Below, piece after piece: positions 1 through 4,226 of a DNA stretch of 9,846 nt. Positions within the stretch are counted from its first letter, which is position 1. Each line of letters starts with the position of its first letter. This stretch comes from Clostridiales bacterium (GTDB taxonomy: Bacteria; Bacillota; Clostridia; Peptostreptococcales; Anaerovoracaceae), in NCBI GenBank assembly GCA_012799165.1, contig JAAZLU010000248.1, positions 1 through 9,846 on the forward strand, given 5' to 3'. The notes beneath the pieces were generated by a model. The model searched no databases and was not told the origin of the DNA. It was given only the letters and a program-made list of their open reading frames with translations. A program made the position numbers and the translations under genes.

Positions 1-407
1 AGGGCATTGATAATCATCGCGAGCGCCTCGTTGTAGGACACCGTATTGCCGGGCTTGAATGTGCCGTCTGGATATCCCTTGATGATGTTTAGGGATGCGG
101 CATAGGCGATGAAGCCGGATGCCCAGTGGCTTTCACTAACATCGCTGAAAGGCGTCGCTGATCTTCCCGAAACGGTCAGACCGAGGGAGTTGATTATGAG
201 TGCCGCCATCTCCGCTCTGGTTACGACCTTGTTGGGCTTATATGTGCCGTCGGGATATCCGCTTACAATCCCAAGTCCGGTAAGGACATTTACAGCTTCG
301 TTGAACTTATCGCTGTCCTTTACGTCTGTAAAATCAGCCGCAAAGACCGTCGCGAAACTGCCCAGGACTAAAGCCAGAACGAGTGCGATAGAAAGTATTT
401 TCTTCAT
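1..407 (-). CDS. SLH-domain surface protein, N-terminal part (runs off left edge)
   Basis: The ATG at 407-405 follows an AAGGAGG ribosome binding site with 8 nt spacing. The visible 135 residues begin with a typical signal peptide: MKK, a hydrophobic run (about residues 4-20), and a VFA-AD cleavage site near residue 23. Two S-layer homology motifs follow, at about residues 26-76 and 88-135. Each has the FxDV opening, a GYPDGTxKP turn (residues 50-58 and 111-119) and a following alpha-helical segment; the first also shows the classic TRAEMA helix, which is replaced by SYNEALA in the second. SLH repeats usually anchor exported proteins to pyruvylated secondary cell-wall polymers, so the product is expected outside the cell, wall-bound. 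A third SLH repeat and any effector domain would lie beyond the window, so the function of the mature protein cannot be told. The gene has its own promoter and a leader of roughly 120 nt. Confidence 0.93.
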   Translation of the reverse strand, partial: MKKILSIALVLALVLGSFATVFAADFTDVKDSDKFNEAVNVLTGLGIVSGYPDGTYKPNKVVTRAEMAALIINSLGLTVSGRSATPFSDVSESHWASGFIAYAASLNIIKGYPDGTFKPGNTVSYNEALAMIINA

Positions 408-439
408 ACTTAATTCCTCCTTATAAAGAATTGATGTGG

Positions 440-482
440 GGGGAAGATTGCTTTCCGCATACCGCCCTCCCCTCGTGAGAGG
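440..482 (-). promoter_or_regulatory. Possible structured leader of the SLH mRNA
   Basis: In the SLH leader, GGGGAGGG (472-465) can pair with TCTTCCCC (447-440), allowing two G-U pairs, with a small TGC/GCA stem inside. A second short stem, CCTC (482-479) with GAGG (474-471), shares bases 471-472 with it, so the two are mutually exclusive. It does not match any riboswitch class I know. Short G- and C-rich runs pair easily by chance. Confidence 0.2.
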
Positions 483-535
483 CTTTTTAGTTGAAAACTC
501 CGCGCAAAACATCTGCGCAAACTTTAACACTTTGA

Positions 536-565
536 ATTATATACAGAGCTTCGGGCCCATATCAA
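536..565 (-). promoter_or_regulatory. Sigma-A type promoter of the SLH gene
   Basis: On the minus strand a -35 box TTGATA (565-560) and a perfect -10 box TATAAT (541-536) are separated by 18 bp. Transcription would start near 529 and give a leader of about 120 nt before the SLH start codon. The upstream end overlaps one arm of a 20-bp palindrome (563-582). This is a sequence match only. Confidence 0.6.
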
Positions 566-582
566 GTAAATTTCTTTACTTG
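563..582. promoter_or_regulatory. 20-bp palindrome touching the -35 box (operator-like)
   Basis: CAAGTAAA (563-570) and TTTACTTG (575-582) are perfect inverted copies around the 4-nt spacer TTTC. The inner three bases of the -35 box of the SLH promoter are part of one arm, as expected for a repressor or activator site. A wider pair of arms, AGCTTC (547-552) and GAAGCT (588-593), encloses it. It lies 40 nt past the stop of the ATPase gene, so it could instead be a transcript-end hairpin, but no U-tract follows on either strand, which argues against a terminator. Confidence 0.4.
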
Positions 583-621
583 TAAAAGAAGCTTAATATG
601 ACGACGCGCAGGGTGCAGAGA

Positions 622-1980
622 TTAGACTTTTAAGACTGAGAAGTCGGCTTCAAGGATGATATCTTCGCTTATTTCTTTTTTGATAATACAACCCAGCATG
701 TAGATCGGACAGTAAATTAGTTTACCTTCTTTCTCTATATTGCCATTGCAAAATACGAAGGCCTTTTCTATGCCGTAATCCTGGTTTTCCAGCAATTTAT
801 CGATTGAGCTATGGCGATAGTAATCTTTTCCGGATTTAATCTCGATAGGAACAACCTTGCCTTCCATTTCAATCAAAAAATCCACTTCGCCCTTTTTCTT
901 ATTGTTATAGTAGTAGGGAATAAAGCCGTGAGCTGTAAGCTCCATGGCAGCGAAGTTTTCGTAAATTGCGCCGTGATTGATGCTCAGCTCTCCGTTTAGA
1001 AGTTTCAACTGAATCCCTTCGCCATAAAGAGCCGCAAGCAAGCCGACATCGTTTAAAAAAAGCTTAAAAAGATTCGAGGATTTTGAGAGCACAAGCGGAA
1101 CCCTCGCTTCGTTGGCATTAAAGACGCTTATGGCTACGCCGGCATTTTTGAGCCACAAAAAACTGTTTAGGTAAATGGACAGCTTGGCATTTTCGTTTAA
1201 GCGCTTTAAAATGAACCTTTTATTCTTTGCGTTAAGCTCGCTCGGAATAAGGTCGAAGATATTGTTAAGATAAAGTTTATTCTCCTTATCGTATTTTGAA
1301 ATGTCGCGTTTATATAACTCAATTATCATCTTCTGTGTATCTAAAACCAATTTAAGGTTTTTGGTCACAATAAAATTAGCAACAGCTGCGGGCATTCCGC
1401 CCACGATTAGGTAGAGTTCGAAAAGAGACATGAGTTGTTTGTGTATAAACTCGTCTATAGGGGTAAGTTTATCGAAGGAGTTCCTTAGCATTTCAAATAT
1501 ATTTTCGCCGACGCCGTTTGCGATAGCAAATTCCTCGAAATCCAGAGGATACATGGTCAATATCTTCAAGTATCCGACCGGTATTGAGCGAATGTCGTTC
1601 ATTACGGTTCCGAGCAATGAGCCGCTTAAAATATAGCTGTAAGAACCCTCCGAAACCAGATATTTAATCTGGGTTATGAGCTCTTTGCATTCCTGAACCT
1701 CATCAAAAAATATGATGGTCTTGCCGGGGATCATCTTGTCGCCGAAAACTGCAGAGAGTTTTAGTAATATATCGGCAGCGGAACTTGTATTATCGAATAG
1801 TTCTTTATATTCGGGGTTTTCAATAAAGTCGACTCTTATATAGGACGAGTAATTTTCCTTGGCATATTTTTCAATAATATATGACTTCCCGACCTGCCTG
1901 GCGCCGGTTATCATCAGTGCCTTATTATTTTGATTTTTATAGAAATCCTCAATTTGCTTGTAAATCTTGCGCTTGAGCAT
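622..1980 (-). CDS. AAA_14/DUF4143-family ATPase
   Basis: This is a 452-residue predicted ATP-binding protein with no signal or membrane segments. The Walker A motif is GARQVGKS (26-33). The Walker B motif is IIFFDEVQ (89-96), with D93 and E94 coordinating magnesium and activating water, and a sensor-like SGS follows at 119-121. The C-terminal half matches the DUF4143 part of such proteins: a GEVDFLI segment (364-370), then IEIKSGK (379-385). The E365-x-D367 ... E380-x-K382 pattern resembles the PD-(D/E)xK nuclease fold, although in this family it is not known to cut DNA. The length is normal for the family, whose cellular role is largely undefined; members are common, often multi-copy and patchily distributed. 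The start ATG has an AAGGAGGGG site 7 nt upstream. The gene is visibly AT-richer than the neighbouring enzymes, which suggests acquisition. It stands alone with its own promoter and a curved upstream region. Confidence 0.9.
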   Translation of the reverse strand: MLKRKIYKQIEDFYKNQNNKALMITGARQVGKSYIIEKYAKENYSSYIRVDFIENPEYKELFDNTSSAADILLKLSAVFGDKMIPGKTIIFFDEVQECKELITQIKYLVSEGSYSYILSGSLLGTVMNDIRSIPVGYLKILTMYPLDFEEFAIANGVGENIFEMLRNSFDKLTPIDEFIHKQLMSLFELYLIVGGMPAAVANFIVTKNLKLVLDTQKMIIELYKRDISKYDKENKLYLNNIFDLIPSELNAKNKRFILKRLNENAKLSIYLNSFLWLKNAGVAISVFNANEARVPLVLSKSSNLFKLFLNDVGLLAALYGEGIQLKLLNGELSINHGAIYENFAAMELTAHGFIPYYYNNKKKGEVDFLIEMEGKVVPIEIKSGKDYYRHSSIDKLLENQDYGIEKAFVFCNGNIEKEGKLIYCPIYMLGCIIKKEISEDIILEADFSVLKV

Positions 1981-2006
1981 ACTTCGCCCCTCCTTGCAAC
2001 ATTAAT

Positions 2007-2035
2007 ATATTACCGCTTTTTCGCTCAAAATTCAA
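2007..2035 (-). promoter_or_regulatory. Candidate sigma-A promoter of the ATPase gene
   Basis: TTGAAT (2035-2030) and TAATAT (2012-2007) are 17 bp apart, each matching four of six consensus bases. A start near 2000 would give a leader of about 20 nt that includes the ribosome binding site. The phased T/A tracts lie immediately upstream and partly inside this promoter. The weak boxes make this a moderate call. Confidence 0.4.
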
Positions 2036-2118
2036 GCATTTTTGCCGCCTTTCCGATGATTTTCGGCATTTTTCGCCGCTTTTTCCGATATTTTTCACTG
2101 TTTTTTGCCGCTTTTTCC
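2012..2118. repeat. Phased T/A tracts in 31-32-bp imperfect tandem units (predicted curved DNA)
   Basis: Read on the plus strand, tracts of 3-6 T (one of them AAAATT) are centred near 2019, 2029.5, 2041, 2051, 2061.5, 2071, 2082, 2093, 2103.5 and 2114. That is ten tracts with a mean spacing of 10.56 bp, essentially one DNA helical turn. The stretch also divides into units starting ACCGC or GCCGC at 2012, 2044, 2075 and 2107 (32, 31 and 32 bp, then a partial copy), each full unit carrying three tracts. For example GCCGCTTTTTCC occurs at 2075-2086 and 2107-2118. In-phase A-tracts are a known cause of intrinsic DNA bending. The array sits directly upstream of the ATPase promoter. Curvature is predicted, not measured. 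Confidence 0.75.
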
Positions 2119-2170
2119 AGAACTGCATAGCAAGCCTTGTACTTGTCAAGTTTAGTGGACACGAAATTTA

Positions 2171-2185
2171 CCAGACGGCGTCTGG
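2171..2185 (-). terminator. Short hairpin after the acyltransferase gene, possible weak terminator
   Basis: CCAGAC (2171-2176) and GTCTGG (2180-2185) form a perfect 6-bp stem with a 3-nt loop, 17 nt past the acyltransferase stop codon. On the minus strand it is followed by TAAATTTCG, not a proper U-tract, so termination would be inefficient at best. Confidence 0.3.
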
Positions 2186-2202
2186 CATTTTCTTCTGCGC
2201 CG

Positions 2203-3387
2203 CTACTTTGAGCGTCCGAAGGCGAAGGGCCATTTTGTAAATTCTAATATTGCAGAGAATACGATGAGTGCCGCAAGGGATATGAGCACCACTGTAGCGA
2301 AATCCCTACCGGGGAATAAAACCAGGGCGCTCACTTGGAAAGTATATTGGTGAAGATACATGCTGTAGCTGATGGCACCGAGCGCGCCGGAAAAGCGGTT
2401 ATCAAGGATGCGCGAAAGCAGGCCCGCTCCGGAAAATGCGCAGATAGTAAGAAGGGCCAGAAGCACTATACATACATAGTCCCAAAAACTGTGCCGCGTT
2501 AGGTGCATTATCGCTACCGCCGCAGCCAGCAATGGAATCTCCAATAGACCCAGAAGCTTCGCTTTCAGCGTTCCCGACTTAATTGAGCTGAAATCTATGC
2601 GCGAAAGCGTCGCCCCGAGCCCCAACATGGCGAAGCAGCGCGCGAAGGCCCAAGGGAACATCAGCTCGCTTTTAGTAAGATCGATGGTGCCGAAATTCAT
2701 CCAACTTGCCACAGAAAAACCTACCAGAAACAGCGGAGCAATTATATAAGAATAGATTTTCGAATGAAGCCTGAACAGGAAATTCGAAAGCAGCGATGCC
2801 CAGATGAGCCCGCTTACAAACCAAAGCTGCCCGTTTATCGTATAGCTACGCCCGAAGATTTGAATCGCCAGGACATCCGCCAAGCCTTCCTTGAATGTAA
2901 AGACCGGGCAAAAGCCGGGCGCCAGCGCGCGGCGCACGACCAATAACAGTAAAATGGACAAAATATAGTCGGGATAGAGGCGCAGATAGCGGGAATACAA
3001 GTCGCGAAACAGTCCGACAAATGCGCGCACAGGTGCAAATCTGCAAAGCCTGTTAAGCAGCGATTCCTGCGAGCTCTCTGAGTTTTGCGACTGTAGCAAA
3101 CCCTGCGCATCTTCTGCATCTTGCGTCGCTTCTGAGTCCTCGGAGCTCTGCAAATCTTTCGAAGTGTCCTTGACCCATGCAGTTTTCATTCTCGCCTCAA
3201 TCCCCTTTGCAGCGAGCATGCCGCTTACGATCAAGAAAAATTCCACAGCAAGATATCCGCCCCCGAAATGCCCCGGCTCGTTGCCGAATCCTCCGTACTG
3301 CCTCGAATGCAATACGAAAATGATGCAGGAAAACAGGAAGCGGTAAAACTCTATTGCGTTGTTCTTCTTTTTCTCCGTTTTGCTCAT
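2203..3387 (-). CDS. Acyltransferase-3 family membrane protein (OafA/YrhL-like)
   Basis: This is a multi-pass membrane protein of 394 residues counted from the ATG at 3387. The N-terminus carries the family hallmark: a first helix reading AIEFYRFLFSCIIFVLHS, whose histidine is the usual catalytic candidate, then YLAVEFFLIVSGMLAA. About eight further hydrophobic helices follow, with basic RYLRLYP-type loops between them. Such enzymes move acyl groups, often acetyl or succinyl, onto surface polysaccharides, peptidoglycan or lipids; the substrate here is unknown. A hydrophilic Ser/Gln/Glu/Asp-rich insert of about 45 residues (roughly 67-113) lies between the second and third helices and looks like lineage-specific low-complexity sequence. 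The frame extends in phase to a TTG at 3402, but neither start has a clear Shine-Dalgarno. I prefer the ATG because the added residues match nothing. The gene sits between the hsp20 terminator and the curved region, so it is probably monocistronic. Confidence 0.88.
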   Translation of the reverse strand: MSKTEKKKNNAIEFYRFLFSCIIFVLHSRQYGGFGNEPGHFGGGYLAVEFFLIVSGMLAAKGIEARMKTAWVKDTSKDLQSSEDSEATQDAEDAQGLLQSQNSESSQESLLNRLCRFAPVRAFVGLFRDLYSRYLRLYPDYILSILLLLVVRRALAPGFCPVFTFKEGLADVLAIQIFGRSYTINGQLWFVSGLIWASLLSNFLFRLHSKIYSYIIAPLFLVGFSVASWMNFGTIDLTKSELMFPWAFARCFAMLGLGATLSRIDFSSIKSGTLKAKLLGLLEIPLLAAAVAIMHLTRHSFWDYVCIVLLALLTICAFSGAGLLSRILDNRFSGALGAISYSMYLHQYTFQVSALVLFPGRDFATVVLISLAALIVFSAILEFTKWPFAFGRSK

Positions 3388-3393
3388 ATTGAC

Positions 3394-3399
3394 ATTGTA
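3394..3399 (-). promoter_or_regulatory. -10-like box immediately before the acyltransferase start
   Basis: TACAAT (3399-3394 on the minus strand) lies inside the 10-bp palindrome ATTGTACAAT (3394-3403). Its 3' end is 6 bp before the A of the preferred ATG at 3387. A transcript from it would begin at or next to the start codon, giving a leaderless mRNA, which would fit the missing ribosome binding site. The -35 position (GTGTAA, 17 bp upstream) is a poor match, so this is tentative. Confidence 0.22.
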
Positions 3400-3430
3400 C
3401 AATGAATGGCAGGAAATTACACGGCAATAT

Positions 3431-3467
3431 AAACGCGCCCGCGGGCCGAAAGCCTGCGGGCGCGTTT
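3431..3467 (-). terminator. Intrinsic terminator downstream of hsp20
   Basis: AAACGCGCCCGC (3431-3442) and its exact complement (3456-3467) form a 12-bp stem. It extends by a G-U pair and three inner pairs around a CGAAA loop. On the minus strand the hairpin is followed by a short T-rich run (TTTATATT). It lies about 110 nt past the hsp20 stop and just before the acyltransferase gene, so it should separate the two transcripts. The plus-strand side is also followed by TTTT, so it could work in both directions. Confidence 0.7.
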
Positions 3468-3573
3468 TGAATTTATGTTTAATGGGTTATATGGTTTTAT
3501 TTTTCACTTGTAAAGGCTTGATTTTAAATAAGCTCGTCTGCCCGCCAATATGGTGCCGACCGGGCTTTTATCC

Positions 3574-4002
3574 TTAGCCTTCAATCTCTATGTACTTGGG
3601 AGCTTCGACTTCCTTCTGCAGCTCCTTCTTGGGAACGCTTAGCCTGAGAGTTCCGTTCTCGAATCTGGCCTTGATGTCCTCGTTCGTAAGAGCATCGCCT
3701 ACATAGAAGCTTCTGCTGAAGCTGCCTTCGTAGCGCTCCTTCCTTATGTAGCTGCCCTCCTCCTCGTCTACGCGCTTGCTCGTGGTGGCGTTCACATTGA
3801 GATATCCCTCGTTGAGCTCGACCTTTACATCTTCCTTGTTGACGCCGGGAAGATCGATGTCGAGTTCGTAGCCTGTCTCAGTCTCTTTTACATCCGTCCT
3901 CATAAGAGTCGGCGGCGTAAAGTTTACGCGTCTGAGCGGTGCCTCAAAGTTATCAAAAAAATCATCGAACAATCTGCTTCTTCTAAAAATGCTTGGTAAC
4001 AT
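3574..4002 (-). CDS. Hsp20/alpha-crystallin small heat-shock protein
   Basis: This 142-residue cytoplasmic chaperone holds unfolding proteins in a refoldable state for DnaK/ClpB-type machines, without using ATP. It has a short variable N-terminus (MLPSIFRRSRLFDDFF), then an alpha-crystallin domain at about residues 34-127. The domain shows the ELDIDLPGVNKEDVKV strands (46-61) and the family motif GTLRLSVPK (117-125). A C-terminal I-E-I at 138-140 is the I-x-I motif that docks neighbouring subunits in the oligomer. Length and order are typical of class A bacterial Hsp20. The ATG follows AAAGGAGGAG with 5 nt spacing. The gene is transcribed alone from a CIRCE-covered promoter through a leader of about 90 nt. 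In the leader CCTGTG (4076-4071) can pair with CGCAGG (4061-4056). That hairpin leaves the ribosome binding site free, so I see no clear RNA thermometer. Confidence 0.97.
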   Translation of the reverse strand: MLPSIFRRSRLFDDFFDNFEAPLRRVNFTPPTLMRTDVKETETGYELDIDLPGVNKEDVKVELNEGYLNVNATTSKRVDEEEGSYIRKERYEGSFSRSFYVGDALTNEDIKARFENGTLRLSVPKKELQKEVEAPKYIEIEG

Positions 4003-4097
4003 ACTAACTCCTCCTTTTGATTATCTACAGTTCTTTAACCTTGTATTTTGAGCCCCCTGCGCATTTATTCCACAGGTCTCTTTTTTTAGCCAATTGT

Positions 4098-4126
4098 ATT
4101 GTAGCATAGTTGTTAGCACTCGTCAA
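4098..4126 (-). promoter_or_regulatory. Sigma-A promoter of hsp20
   Basis: TTGACG (4126-4121) and TACAAT (4103-4098) are exactly 17 bp apart on the minus strand. The -10 is preceded by TGC, giving an extended -10. The -35 lies inside the CIRCE spacer, the classic arrangement in which HrcA blocks RNA polymerase. Transcription would start near 4091. Confidence 0.8.
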
Positions 4127-4139
4127 GCATGAGTGCTAA
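4113..4139. promoter_or_regulatory. CIRCE operator (HrcA binding site)
   Basis: TTAGCACTC (4113-4121), a 9-nt spacer and GAGTGCTAA (4131-4139) match the CIRCE consensus TTAGCACTC-N9-GAGTGCTAA without a mismatch. HrcA, kept active by GroEL, represses from this site at normal temperature and is released on protein-folding stress. Because it overlaps the hsp20 promoter, hsp20 is predicted to belong to the HrcA regulon. No divergent plus-strand gene starts here, so hsp20 is the only target. Confidence 0.96.
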
Positions 4140-4171
4140 CAATTTCTAGCTTTTTTCCTCTTTTATTAAAA

Positions 4172-4203
4172 TTCTCCCGAATATTATGCAATATTCGGGA
4201 GAA
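4172..4203 (-). terminator. Intrinsic terminator of the M16-like lipoprotein gene
   Basis: Two perfectly complementary 14-nt arms (4172-4185 and 4190-4203, outer sequence TTCTCCCG) enclose a 4-nt loop. On the minus strand the stem is followed by TTTTAATAAAAG. It begins about 23 nt past the stop codon at 4227, the standard position for Rho-independent termination, and lies between that gene and the CIRCE element of hsp20. Confidence 0.85.
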
Positions 4204-4226
4204 AAATTATGATATTTGCTTCAAAT

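Noticed and set aside
109..426. A 105-codon plus-strand open frame opposite the SLH gene
   Set aside because: The minus strand encodes a signal peptide and two SLH motifs. The plus frame starts inside that gene and has no ribosome site.
2012..2118. The 31-32-bp repeats as a CRISPR array
   Set aside because: The units are contiguous, diverged and without unique spacers of regular length; there are only about three and a half copies and no cas genes.
1949..2149. A short Lys/Arg-rich minus-strand frame across the T-tract region
   Set aside because: Its composition follows from the A-rich repeat units, it overlaps the ATPase start in another frame, and it has no ribosome site.
3540..3565. GCCCG ... 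CGGGC inverted repeat followed by TTTTA on the plus strand, as a terminator
   Set aside because: The stem is only 5 bp with a 16-nt loop. No plus-strand gene would need it, and on the minus strand no T-run follows. The 3431-3467 hairpin is far stronger.
4050..4080. Hairpin in the hsp20 leader as an RNA thermometer
   Set aside because: The stem (CCTGTG with CGCAGG) does not sequester the AAAGGAGGAG ribosome site or start codon, so neither the ROSE nor the FourU pattern is met.
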